The position numbers were made by a program, and so were the translations under genes. Of a stretch of 50,585 bases of DNA, positions 33,958 to 42,684 are shown one piece after another (the first letter of the stretch is position 1; the number at the start of each line of letters is the position of its first letter). Below the pieces are notes generated by a model, which saw only the letters and a list, made by a program, of their open reading frames with translations, made no database searches and was not told where the DNA came from. This stretch comes from CAJQQY01 sp964352225 (GTDB lineage Bacteria > Bacteroidota > Bacteroidia > Chitinophagales > Saprospiraceae). Location of the stretch: NCBI GenBank assembly GCA_964352225.1, contig CAYGRM010000008.1, forward strand, positions 1-50,585, given 5' to 3'.

Positions 33958-34695
33958 ATGACAAAATCATTGGTTTTGGAATATTGGGAAAAGGAGGATT
34001 TAGAAAAATATTTTTCTACTGAAAATAGCGAAGCTATTCCAATGGATAAATCGGACTTAGTTCGAATTCATCAATTGATTCGATCTCGAAAATGCTTTAC
34101 TGTTTTAGAATTTGGTGTGGGGTTTTCGACCATAATTATCGCAGATGCTTTGAAAAAAAATAAGGCAGATTGGCAACAGCTTGATCCATGTCCGATCATT
34201 CGAAACCGATTTATGTTTCAATGTTTTTCGGTGGATACTTCTGAAAAATGGATAGATATTTCTAAACAAAGATTACCTGACTCGCTCCGTGACTTGGTGA
34301 ATTTTCAACATAGCAAAGTGGAAATAGGAAAACATCAAGGACAACTTTGTCATTTTTATAAAAACATTCCAGACATCGTTCCTGATTTTATTTACCTCGA
34401 TGGACCAGATCCCAAAGCAGTCGAAGGATCAATTAATGGCATGAGTTTTCAATGCTCCGAACGGACGGTGATGTCAGGTGATTTGTTATTAATGGAACCC
34501 ATTTTATTACCTGGTACATTTGTCCTAATTGATGGGCGAACCAATAATGCTCGATTCTTAAAAAATAATTTAAAACGAGATTACGAATTTATCTGGGACA
34601 AGGAAGGGGATGTAACTACCCTCGAATTGAAAGAAGAACGATTAGGAAAATACAATTTATTAGGAAGTGATTTTTTTAAAAACGTTAAACGCTAA
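33958..34695 (+). CDS. Class I methyltransferase-like protein of the nonulosonate module
   Basis: Role unknown; possibly an S-adenosylmethionine-dependent methyltransferase acting on the sugar. Seen: a motif I-like VLEFGVGFSTIIIADAL at ~49-65 and DFIYLDGPDP at ~140-150, in the order expected for a Rossmann methyltransferase, with a C-terminal LIDGRTNNARFLKNNL segment. There is no signal peptide or membrane helix. It lies 15 bp after neuC and 7 bp before the neuA start, so it belongs to the nonulosonic acid unit. Methyltransferase activity is inference; it could also be a fold relative without catalysis. Confidence 0.7.
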   Translation: MTKSLVLEYWEKEDLEKYFSTENSEAIPMDKSDLVRIHQLIRSRKCFTVLEFGVGFSTIIIADALKKNKADWQQLDPCPIIRNRFMFQCFSVDTSEKWIDISKQRLPDSLRDLVNFQHSKVEIGKHQGQLCHFYKNIPDIVPDFIYLDGPDPKAVEGSINGMSFQCSERTVMSGDLLLMEPILLPGTFVLIDGRTNNARFLKNNLKRDYEFIWDKEGDVTTLELKEERLGKYNLLGSDFFKNVKR

Positions 34696-34702
34696 ACGTT
34701 AT

Positions 34703-35407
34703 ATGCGAATACTCGGACTCATACCAGCAAGAGGCGGCTCCAAAGGAATACCTCGAAAAAATATCAAATTACTTCAGGGGAAAGAATTGATTAGATATAC
34801 TATTGAAGCAGGTTTGCAATGCGAGCTTTTAGATGAAATCATGGTTTCTACAGATGATGAAGAGATTGCCAATATAAGTCGAGCAGCAGGAGCCAACGTT
34901 CCATTTTTAAGACCCGATCATTTAGCTAATGACAAATCTCCCACGATAGATACGGTGATTCATGTCCTAAATTTTCATGAAGAAAAAAAGAATCCGTTTG
35001 ATGCAGTTTGTTTGTTACAAGCTACTGTTGCTTTTCGATATACCGTTGATTTAAATGATGCTATTAAAAAATTTATAGCATCTGACGCAGATAGTTTAAT
35101 TTCGGTAAGAGAAGTTCCTCATGTGTATAATCCATATTGGGTGTATGAAAAAGATACGCAAAGTGGTTTTTTAAAATTAGCAAAAAAAAGCGCCGCTATC
35201 ATTCCTCGTCGGCAAGATTTACCCAAAGCATACCATCGAGATGGATCCATTTATTTAGTAAAAAAGGAAATTGTTTTACAAGAACGATCACTTTACGGAG
35301 AAAAAACAATTCATCACATCATGGAAAATTCACCCAATGTAAATATTGATACGATGGAAGATTGGAAGGCAGCTGAAAAATATGCCAACGAAAATTTAGC
35401 TCAATAA
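34703..35407 (+). CDS. neuA: Acylneuraminate (nonulosonate) cytidylyltransferase
   Basis: Activates the nonulosonic acid with CTP to the CMP-sugar used by transferases. Seen: the nucleotide-binding start MRILGLIPARGGSKGIPRKN, ISTDDEEIA-type motif (VSTDDEEIANISRAAGA), LLQATVAFR, and a YHRDGSIYLVKK region. The ATG at 34703 is chosen because the conserved IPARGGS follows at once; an upstream in-frame ATG at 34667 would add 12 unconserved residues and overlap the previous gene. Length 234 is typical for the catalytic domain alone. Confidence 0.9.
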   Translation: MRILGLIPARGGSKGIPRKNIKLLQGKELIRYTIEAGLQCELLDEIMVSTDDEEIANISRAAGANVPFLRPDHLANDKSPTIDTVIHVLNFHEEKKNPFDAVCLLQATVAFRYTVDLNDAIKKFIASDADSLISVREVPHVYNPYWVYEKDTQSGFLKLAKKSAAIIPRRQDLPKAYHRDGSIYLVKKEIVLQERSLYGEKTIHHIMENSPNVNIDTMEDWKAAEKYANENLAQ

Positions 35408-35408
35408 A

Positions 35409-36854
35409 ATGAATCAACGCAATACAAAAATTGATGTATGTTATATTATTTCCCATGGCTTTGCTGCAAGAATGTTGCTGCAAACGGGGTTGATCACTCA
35501 ATTGACCGAGCATGGAAAAAGTATTGCGATCATCACGCCTGATCCCGATGACGAAAATTTAAAAGAATTACATGCTAACCCTTTGATCAAAATTTTTGAT
35601 CCACAAATAGAACAAACTATTTGGGATGATGACTATGGCGTAAAGCGAATGTACTACTTAGAAGATATCAAAAGTAATCCTGTGTTTTGGGAAAAACATC
35701 TTTACAGTATTTTGTATAGTAAATCAAAACACCCTTGGAAAAGAGTGCGTCCTTTTATCTATTATCCGATTCATCGATTGATAAAATATTTCCCAAGTAT
35801 TCGAGAAAATTTTAGACAAAAAGAAAGTAGCTATCTTTTTTCCAAAAATGCAGCAGCATTGTTAGAAAAAATTCAACCTGCTTTGGTGGTATCCACCTAT
35901 CCAATAAATTTCTTGGAAGCTAAATTTTTATTCGCAGCAAAAAAGAAAAAAATAACCACGCTGATACATCTTTTGAGTTGGGACAATATTACGAGTAAAG
36001 GGATTTTTCCAGTCATTCCTGACCAATTTATTGTATGGGGAAAAGTAATGTACCAAGAGCTCAAAGAATATTATGGAACGGCTGATGATGCGGTACAAAT
36101 TTGTGGCGTACCACATTTTGATAATCATATTCGCGTGAAGCACGCCCCGAATTATCAGGGATTATTAACGAATTTAGGTTTGAATCCAGCGTTACCCTAT
36201 CTTTTTGTAGCGATGAGTTCTCCTCGATTTGCGCCACATGAAATTGATATTGTGGAGTGGCTAGCGAAAGCGATCAATGAAAATACTTTTGGAGAAAAAA
36301 TGCAACTCGTCGTCAGGCCACATCCTCAAAATGTGCAAGGCAGTCTTGCAGATCAACGTTGGATCAAACGCTTGGATAATTTGAATGGAACTCGTGTCGC
36401 CATCGATTATCCACAGTTGGTCAAAAGTAAAGTTCGATGGAGTATGCAAAAATCAGACATGGATCATTTGTCTAATTTATTGATAGGTTGTAGTATTTGT
36501 TTGAATTCAGGCTCTACCGTTTCCATTGATGCGTTGATGATGGATAAGCCGGTCATTCTAACCTCATTTGACGGCGATAAAAAATTATACTATTGGAAAT
36601 CAGCCCGACGATTAGTGGATTATCCGCATCAAAAAAAATTCGTTGGATTGGGAGGTGCGAAGGTCGTTCACTCTTATGAATCTTTAAAAAAAGAGATCCT
36701 AAAATATCTGGCTGACCCCAATTATGATCTAGAAAAACGAAGAAATGCACTTGAAATGGAGTGCCACTTGAATGATGGCAAATCTACGGAAAGAGTTGTA
36801 AAAGCAATGTTACAAATATTAGGAAAAGTAAAATTAGCCTATGCAAAACTCTAG
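35409..36854 (+). CDS. GT-B-fold transferase, CDP-glycerol/sialyltransferase-like
   Basis: Probable glycosyl- or glycerophosphotransferase. Seen: N-terminal half with a Rossmann-like start (VCYIISHGFAARMLLQTGL) and basic helical middle; C-terminal half with QLVVRPHPQNVQ and ICLNSGSTVSIDALMMDKPVILTSFDGD, the donor-site layout of the CDP-glycerol glycerophosphotransferase/polysialyltransferase-like superfamily. 481 residues, no signal peptide. Placed 1 bp after neuA, so it is the best candidate for the enzyme that transfers the CMP-nonulosonic acid; that is inference from position and fold only. Its end overlaps the polymerase start by 14 bp. Confidence 0.7.
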   Translation: MNQRNTKIDVCYIISHGFAARMLLQTGLITQLTEHGKSIAIITPDPDDENLKELHANPLIKIFDPQIEQTIWDDDYGVKRMYYLEDIKSNPVFWEKHLYSILYSKSKHPWKRVRPFIYYPIHRLIKYFPSIRENFRQKESSYLFSKNAAALLEKIQPALVVSTYPINFLEAKFLFAAKKKKITTLIHLLSWDNITSKGIFPVIPDQFIVWGKVMYQELKEYYGTADDAVQICGVPHFDNHIRVKHAPNYQGLLTNLGLNPALPYLFVAMSSPRFAPHEIDIVEWLAKAINENTFGEKMQLVVRPHPQNVQGSLADQRWIKRLDNLNGTRVAIDYPQLVKSKVRWSMQKSDMDHLSNLLIGCSICLNSGSTVSIDALMMDKPVILTSFDGDKKLYYWKSARRLVDYPHQKKFVGLGGAKVVHSYESLKKEILKYLADPNYDLEKRRNALEMECHLNDGKSTERVVKAMLQILGKVKLAYAKL

Positions 36855-38097
36855 GATAATTCAAATTGATTTAGATAAAACCTTAGTAACCTTATTTTGT
36901 TGCTATGCTTTATCTATGCCATTTGAATTGATTCTAGAAATTATCTTTGGGATTGAGACTATCTTCAAGCCATTTCGAATCATGTCAATGATTATTATTG
37001 GAGTATTTGGCCTTAAGGTTTTAACTCAAGGAATTTACTTGGATAAAAGAGATCGAGCAGATTGGTTTTTATACGGTGTATTTATTTACGGGATCATTAT
37101 TTCCTGTTTTAAAATAATAACCGGTGTATTCAATATGGGATTATTCATCAATGATTCCTTTCAATTTAGTCTGCATGTCGCTACCTTTTTTATTTATAAA
37201 TCTACGCCAATTTCCAAAGATCAAGCATTCAAAATATTCCGATGGTTCTTGATAGGGGTTACCATAAATGCGGTTTATATTTCTTATTCTTTCCTTATTT
37301 TTAATGATGCAAGGAATGCAGGCTTTACTGATAATCCAAATTATGGAGCTTTTGGAATAGTAGCAGCATCGACCTATTTAATTTTAAAAACCAATTTTGA
37401 ATCAAACAGATTATCCAATTTTTGGTCGCTTATATTAATACTGCTCTTGCTCTATACTTTCGGAGTTGAAGGTAGTCGAACTGGTTTTGTAATGTTCGTT
37501 ATAGCATGTTTCTTAATTTTTTTTTATTCCGATTTAAAAAGAAGAATAACATTAGTTGTCGTTAGTACCTTGATCATGTTAATGTTAGTGCCGGGGCAGC
37601 AGTCTTCAAATGGAAAATTAACTGGCCCTATGGTATTAATCTATCGACTCAATCAAAGTATCGATGATGGAGGAGAAGATGTACGATTTGTAGTATGGAG
37701 AGGTGTTTTTAAGGTTTTAGAACGTGAAGGATACGAAGGAATGGGAATTGGTCAATTCAAAGCTAATTTCAAAAAATATTATTCTGAGGAACCACATCAA
37801 CTCATTGTCGAAATGACCCAATATGGTTATTATTTATCAACTCATAATGATTTTTTTGCCATTATTACTGATTATGGATTACCTAGTTTATTATTTTATT
37901 TTATTTTTTTAACCATTACTTTTTTTAAGCTAATGCACCGAGCTAATTATCATAGAGCAGATAAAGAAGAAGAGTTCCTATCTCAATTTTGCTTTATCTT
38001 TTTTTGTGGTATGATCATTTTTGGTATGTCTGCTGAAAATTTTCAACATCAATTATATTGGTTTTTATTAATGTTCACAACAAAGAGATTCATATGA
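36841..38097 (+). CDS. Wzy-like O-antigen polymerase/ligase membrane protein
   Basis: Polytopic inner-membrane protein of the O-antigen polymerase/ligase type, expected to join repeat units on the periplasmic face. Seen: about ten hydrophobic segments over 418 residues, a central GVEGSRTGFVMFVIACFLIFF segment in the position of the conserved Wzy/WaaL arginine-containing motif, and a large periplasmic loop (~265-345) with SIDDGGEDVRFVVWRGV and THNDFFAIITDYG, which is the usual signature before the last helices. It overlaps the previous gene by 14 bp and the next by an ATGA. Confidence 0.8.
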   Translation: MQNSRIIQIDLDKTLVTLFCCYALSMPFELILEIIFGIETIFKPFRIMSMIIIGVFGLKVLTQGIYLDKRDRADWFLYGVFIYGIIISCFKIITGVFNMGLFINDSFQFSLHVATFFIYKSTPISKDQAFKIFRWFLIGVTINAVYISYSFLIFNDARNAGFTDNPNYGAFGIVAASTYLILKTNFESNRLSNFWSLILILLLLYTFGVEGSRTGFVMFVIACFLIFFYSDLKRRITLVVVSTLIMLMLVPGQQSSNGKLTGPMVLIYRLNQSIDDGGEDVRFVVWRGVFKVLEREGYEGMGIGQFKANFKKYYSEEPHQLIVEMTQYGYYLSTHNDFFAIITDYGLPSLLFYFIFLTITFFKLMHRANYHRADKEEEFLSQFCFIFFCGMIIFGMSAENFQHQLYWFLLMFTTKRFI

Positions 38098-38819
38098 AAA
38101 ATATTATAAATAAGTCACTAGCTAAAATAGGATATATAATCTCGAAATATCATACTAAAGATGATTTGATTTTTGAGGCTCAAAAAAAACTACTCAACCT
38201 TACTCGACGAAATATTATTTTTGATGTCGGTGGATATGATGGTAAAACTTCTTTGAAATACAATCAATATTTAAATAACAATTGCGAAATTTATACATTT
38301 GAACCATTTCAAGAATCCTTTCAAATATTAAAAAAAAATATCTCCTCTAATAAAAACATCAAAGGATTTAATTTTGCAGTTGGAAATCAAGATGGTGAGA
38401 AGGATTTTTACATTAATAACTTTTCTGCAACTAATTCGTTTTTGCCACCTTCTCCAGAAGGTATTAAGGAATGGGGAGAAGGGCTTTATGAAGCTCAAAA
38501 ACTTGTAAAAGTTCCTACAGTAACTATAGATTCTTTTGTCAGAGAAAATAACATTAACCAAATTGATATTTTGAAAATGGATACCCAAGGTACAGAACAC
38601 TTGATAATGGAAGGCGCGAAAGAGACCATTGCAAAAGGAAAGATCAAAGTTATTTTTACCGAGTTAATAGTTGTACCCACCTACAAAAATCAATTGGCGC
38701 TGGACGAAATGCTAGAAGTTTATAGAAGATTTGGCTTTGAATTATACACACTTTTTAATTACAGCAACTCAGAAGGAAAATTACGATATATGGATGGAGT
38801 TTTTTTTTATAACCCTTAA
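38094..38819 (+). CDS. FkbM-family methyltransferase (first of three)
   Basis: SAM-dependent O-methyltransferase of the FkbM type, probably modifying a sugar of the polysaccharide. Seen: motif I IIFDVGGYDGKTSLKY, EPFQESFQILKKNI, and the FkbM signature VDILKMDTQGTEHLIMEGA followed by KVIFTELIV. The ATG at 38094 overlaps the polymerase stop (ATGA) and gives 241 residues; a further in-frame ATG at 38058 would lie within the polymerase gene and is not favoured. Confidence 0.82.
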   Translation: MKNIINKSLAKIGYIISKYHTKDDLIFEAQKKLLNLTRRNIIFDVGGYDGKTSLKYNQYLNNNCEIYTFEPFQESFQILKKNISSNKNIKGFNFAVGNQDGEKDFYINNFSATNSFLPPSPEGIKEWGEGLYEAQKLVKVPTVTIDSFVRENNINQIDILKMDTQGTEHLIMEGAKETIAKGKIKVIFTELIVVPTYKNQLALDEMLEVYRRFGFELYTLFNYSNSEGKLRYMDGVFFYNP

Positions 38820-38839
38820 TACCTCAAACTAATTTTCAC

Positions 38840-39784
38840 ATGGCAAGTTTTAGAAAAAAATTAAAAAAAGTAATTCAGTCAAAATCAACACCAGACTTTT
38901 TGTACCAGATCTATTTTGATCGCTTAGATAAAAAGAAAAGAAAGTGGCTCACCCAAATGCTCATGAATAGTGATGATTTGATTGAAGATATGGATGAAGA
39001 AATAAAAAAATATTGGCAAAATCGTGCTTTTGATGTATTGAGTGGGCCAGACAATAAGGATATTAATCGAGTTGAAAATGCAGGTCAAATTATTAATGAT
39101 CAATTAGTTATGCACAATGGAATCTTGGTAGACCCTTTAAGTTATTATAGTTTTCCGATGCTTCAAATGTTTATGGATAATAAAGGCGTGCATGAACCCC
39201 AAGAGGAAAAAATATTTCAGGAAGTACTTCAATCACTACCTAAAAAAGGGAAAAAAACTATGCTTGAACTAGGTTCATACTGGTGTTTTTATACCATGTG
39301 GTTTTTACAAAAATTTCCGGAATCAGATTGTTATATGGTAGAGCCAGTACGAGAAAATCTTTTTTATGGAAAAAAGAATTTAAAATTGAATGGGATGGAA
39401 GGTACTTTTATTCACGCAGGAATTGGTCAAAAAAATAATCCTACTAACAATGTATTAACTGTAGATCATATTTGTGAAAAAAATGGAATCGAGTTTTTAG
39501 ATTTGTTACATTCAGATATTCAAGGATTTGAATTAGAAATGCTACATGGGAGTCAACGAATGCTTTCTGAAAAACGAGTAGGATATGCTTTTATTTCGAC
39601 GCATTCCAATGAACTGCATTATGAATGTAAAAAATTATTGGAAGAGAAATATGGTTTTATCACTTTGGCTAGTGCCGATTTAGAAGAGACTTATAGTTGG
39701 GATGGTGTTGTAGTTATGAAATCACCAAACTATCCAGGAATAGATAAAGTAGAAATTTCAAAAAAACAAAAAAATAAAAAATAG
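38840..39784 (+). CDS. FkbM-like methyltransferase (second of three)
   Basis: FkbM-like SAM-dependent methyltransferase with an extra N-terminal region. Seen: ~125 residues of charged helical sequence of unknown role, then TMLELGSYWCFYTMWFLQKF (motif I region, with GSYWCFY where GxxxG-type residues are usual), CYMVEPVRENL, and LDLLHSDIQGFELEMLHG, the conserved acidic FkbM motif, followed by VGYAFISTHS. The C-terminus is lysine-rich. It ends in a TAG whose last G is the first base of the next GTG start. Substrate unknown. Confidence 0.72.
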   Translation: MASFRKKLKKVIQSKSTPDFLYQIYFDRLDKKKRKWLTQMLMNSDDLIEDMDEEIKKYWQNRAFDVLSGPDNKDINRVENAGQIINDQLVMHNGILVDPLSYYSFPMLQMFMDNKGVHEPQEEKIFQEVLQSLPKKGKKTMLELGSYWCFYTMWFLQKFPESDCYMVEPVRENLFYGKKNLKLNGMEGTFIHAGIGQKNNPTNNVLTVDHICEKNGIEFLDLLHSDIQGFELEMLHGSQRMLSEKRVGYAFISTHSNELHYECKKLLEEKYGFITLASADLEETYSWDGVVVMKSPNYPGIDKVEISKKQKNKK

Positions 39785-40545
39785 TGGCTGGCTTAAGAAC
39801 AACTTTAGCAAGAATAAAGCGAAGTCTTTTAAAAAAAGCTTTTATCAAAGATAAAAAAATGCCAGCTTTTTGGATGGATCAAATGCTTGGGGATAAATCT
39901 ATTTTTTTAGTCCAAATAGGTTCGAATGATGGAAAAACGGGAGACCCACTTTTTTCGATTTTACAAAAGAATAAAAACTGGAAGGCACTCTTTGTTGAAC
40001 CTATTCCCCAAGCTTTTGAAAAACTAAAAAACAACTACCCAGACACAAAAAGATTTCGATTTGAAAATGTAGCAGTTAATGAAGGACAAAAAATGACTTT
40101 TTACTCTGTCGATTCTGCTGCAAAAAAATCATTGCCTGATTTGCCTTATTGGTTTAATCAGTTAGGATCTTTTGATAAGCAACACATTTTAAAGCATCTT
40201 GATGGAGCATTGGAGCCATTTATTCGTGCTCAAGAATTGGAAGGAGTCAGCTTAAAAACACTTTTCGAAAGAAATCAAATTACTTCTATATCAGTTTTGC
40301 ATATTGACAGCGAAGGATATGATTGGAAAATTTTATCGCAATTTGATTTAGAAAAATATGAACCCAAATTTATTCTTTTTGAACACAATCATCTTTCAGA
40401 AGAAGAAAGAAATGCAGCAATAAATTTCCTTCAGGAAAAATATGTTTTATTTCAATTAGGGATTGATATACTTGCAGTTTGTAAAAAAAATGGAGAGAAA
40501 AAGATAAGCGAGATGGAAAAGCATTTCGGAAAAAGACTAAAATAA
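39784..40545 (+). CDS. FkbM-like methyltransferase (third of three)
   Basis: Another FkbM-type methyltransferase. Seen: motif I FLVQIGSNDGKTGDPLF around 40-56, LFVEPIPQAFEKLKNNYP, VNEGQKMTFYSVD, and VLHIDSEGYDWKILSQFDL in the place of the FkbM acidic motif, then KFILFEHNHL. 253 residues, GTG start that shares one base with the previous stop. Three such genes in a row suggest several methylated positions or different sugars in the same polysaccharide. Confidence 0.8.
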   Translation: MAGLRTTLARIKRSLLKKAFIKDKKMPAFWMDQMLGDKSIFLVQIGSNDGKTGDPLFSILQKNKNWKALFVEPIPQAFEKLKNNYPDTKRFRFENVAVNEGQKMTFYSVDSAAKKSLPDLPYWFNQLGSFDKQHILKHLDGALEPFIRAQELEGVSLKTLFERNQITSISVLHIDSEGYDWKILSQFDLEKYEPKFILFEHNHLSEEERNAAINFLQEKYVLFQLGIDILAVCKKNGEKKISEMEKHFGKRLK

Positions 40546-40597
40546 TACTAAATGGAAAAACTGCTAACTAATTTATTAATAATTAACTTGTCAGGAT

Positions 40598-41734
40598 ATG
40601 TTTAAACGCTACATAATTAATATCCTATTGATGGGGTTTTCTGTATTGGTTACTTTAGGAGCCTTGGAATTGTTTGCTTGTTTTTTTTATGAAGACCAAG
40701 CGTTAAACTATTACGACCACAGAGTTTCTCAACCAGAGCCATATCAGAACTCTAATTATTTCTCTGAAGCATTTATTCGAGCATCAACTATCGAGCATCC
40801 TGTCAAATGGAACATAGATGAAAATACTCGAGTTATGTTTCCAAGTAATTGTGAAGGAGAATTCTTTAATGTAAAAAATAACTTACGAGTTACGACAAAC
40901 GCACCAGACAGTTTTAGTCGTTCAATTCACTTATTTGGAGGATCCACTATTTATAACTTAGAAGTTCCCGATCAATATACCGTAGGAAGTTATCTTCAAA
41001 GAACTCTAAATAATGAATTTCCAAATCAATATAAAGTTCATAATTATGGTGCTATATCCATTAATACTGCTCAACAATTAGCGCGATTAAAAACAGTTAA
41101 TTTAAATCCAAATGATATTGTTGTTTTTTATGGTGGGGTTAACGATGGATTACTTTTTACAACGGGCAGAGTAGATGGATATCTCATCGGAGAGCAACAA
41201 GTAGTTTTTGAAAAGGATGAACTGAATCTTATTCAAAAATTGCGATTCAAAATTTATCGTAAATTTCATCAAGAATCCAGATTTGTAGAAAAGTTTCTTA
41301 ATCCATTTACTTACCAAGTTCCACAACATTTAAATGATTCATTGCGAGTCAAGGATATGCAGTCTGAATTATTTAACTCCTACAAAGGTCACGTTACATC
41401 TGCAGATTCAATTAGTCGAACTCAGAAAGCTGAGTTTTATAATTTTCTTCAACCTCATATTTATACTCGTAAAAAGCTAACTTCTTATGAAGAGGAATTA
41501 ATTAAAAATAGATATCTAATTGCTCAATCTTGGCTTATTTCTTTAAAACTTAGTTACGAGGTATTGCCCCAAGCCCTCATTGAATTGGAACAGTTGGGTA
41601 TTGCTTGTAAAGATTTAAGAAAAATTCTTGATAACTCTATTGATAGTCATTATTTGGATTCATGTCATATTACGGAAAAAGGAAATGAAATTGTTGCAAC
41701 CTCAATTTTTAACTTTATATTCAAAACAGATTAG
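40598..41734 (+). CDS. Membrane-anchored SGNH-fold protein
   Basis: SGNH/GDSL-type esterase or O-acetyltransferase-like protein facing the periplasm. Seen: one N-terminal membrane helix (~5-30), a block I-like HLFGGSTIYNLEVPDQYTVG (GGST replaces GDS), block III-like VVFYGGVNDGLLF, and a C-terminal block V-like DSCHITEKGNEIVA with the Asp-x-x-His pair. Length 378. Such proteins are common in polysaccharide loci and are thought to add or remove acyl groups; the activity here is inference. It is preceded by 52 bp without a gene. Confidence 0.72.
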   Translation: MFKRYIINILLMGFSVLVTLGALELFACFFYEDQALNYYDHRVSQPEPYQNSNYFSEAFIRASTIEHPVKWNIDENTRVMFPSNCEGEFFNVKNNLRVTTNAPDSFSRSIHLFGGSTIYNLEVPDQYTVGSYLQRTLNNEFPNQYKVHNYGAISINTAQQLARLKTVNLNPNDIVVFYGGVNDGLLFTTGRVDGYLIGEQQVVFEKDELNLIQKLRFKIYRKFHQESRFVEKFLNPFTYQVPQHLNDSLRVKDMQSELFNSYKGHVTSADSISRTQKAEFYNFLQPHIYTRKKLTSYEEELIKNRYLIAQSWLISLKLSYEVLPQALIELEQLGIACKDLRKILDNSIDSHYLDSCHITEKGNEIVATSIFNFIFKTD

Positions 41735-41740
41735 AATAAT

Positions 41741-42616
41741 ATGATCATCATACGCTTAAAAGGAGGCATGGGGAATCAAATGTTTCAATACGCATTTGGG
41801 AAAAATTTAGCAAAAAAACTAGGCACCGAAATGCGGATGGACTTACATTCATTATTGGATCGCAGCAAAGGCGATTTCGTTTATCGAGATTATGATTTAC
41901 CAATTTTTAATGTAGAACATAATTTGATAATGAATCCCAATTTTCTTCGAATGATTTATCGTCCAAAAATTTCAGTAGTCACTAGAATGGTTCGAAACTA
42001 TATCAATCGAGGAATGAATTATCTAAAAGAAAATAATTTCCACTTTGACCCCAGCTTAGTTAATCACCCTGAGGATAATACAATTTACGAGGGATGGTAT
42101 CAAAGTTTCCGATATTTTGAAGGAATTGAAAATGAACTAAGAAAAGATTTTACTTTTAAAAATGGTATTTCATCAGAGTCTCAAAATGTTTTTCAAAAAA
42201 TAAAAAACAGCAATTCCGTTTGCTTAAATGTACGGAGAACTGATTTTTTGAAAGTAGATAATTTGAATACCACGAGCAAAGATTATTTTTTGAAAGCAGC
42301 TAAATTTATGGCTGAAAAAATTGATCACCCTCACTTCTTTGTCTTTTCTGATGACATAGAATGGTGCCGTGAACATATTGTTACAGGTTATCCAACAGAA
42401 GTAATTGGGCATGAACACAAGGGCGAACGGTTTGGGAATTATATGCAGTTGATGATTGCCTGCAAGCATTATATCATTCCTAATAGTTCATTCGCATGGT
42501 GGGCTGTTTGGCTGAATGAGCATAAATATAAAATAGTAGTAGCTCCAAAAAATTGGTTTACTGATACCTCTTTAGATACTTCGGATTTAGTACCCAAAGA
42601 ATGGATGAGAATCTGA
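41741..42616 (+). CDS. GT11-like alpha-1,2-fucosyltransferase
   Basis: Glycosyltransferase of family GT11, transferring fucose or a related deoxysugar from a GDP donor. Seen: the N-terminal MIIIRLKGGMGNQMFQYAFG, which is diagnostic for the family, the donor-site motif VCLNVRRTDFL (N in place of the usual H of HVRRxD), HFFVFSDDIEWC, and IIPNSSFAWWAVWLNE. Length 291 is normal. It starts 6 bp after the SGNH gene. The acceptor sugar is unknown. Confidence 0.9.
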   Translation: MIIIRLKGGMGNQMFQYAFGKNLAKKLGTEMRMDLHSLLDRSKGDFVYRDYDLPIFNVEHNLIMNPNFLRMIYRPKISVVTRMVRNYINRGMNYLKENNFHFDPSLVNHPEDNTIYEGWYQSFRYFEGIENELRKDFTFKNGISSESQNVFQKIKNSNSVCLNVRRTDFLKVDNLNTTSKDYFLKAAKFMAEKIDHPHFFVFSDDIEWCREHIVTGYPTEVIGHEHKGERFGNYMQLMIACKHYIIPNSSFAWWAVWLNEHKYKIVVAPKNWFTDTSLDTSDLVPKEWMRI

Positions 42617-42684
42617 AAGCTATGGTTAAGTTAAAATGTTTGATATAAAATTAGTTTTAATAAATAATTATACCCTAATAAAAA

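Noticed and set aside
34667..34702. Earlier ATG for neuA
   Set aside because: It would add 12 unconserved residues and overlap the preceding gene; the conserved start MRILGLIPARGG is at 34703.
38058..38093. Earlier ATG for the first FkbM gene
   Set aside because: It lies inside the polymerase gene, while ATG 38094 forms the ATGA overlap used repeatedly in this locus.
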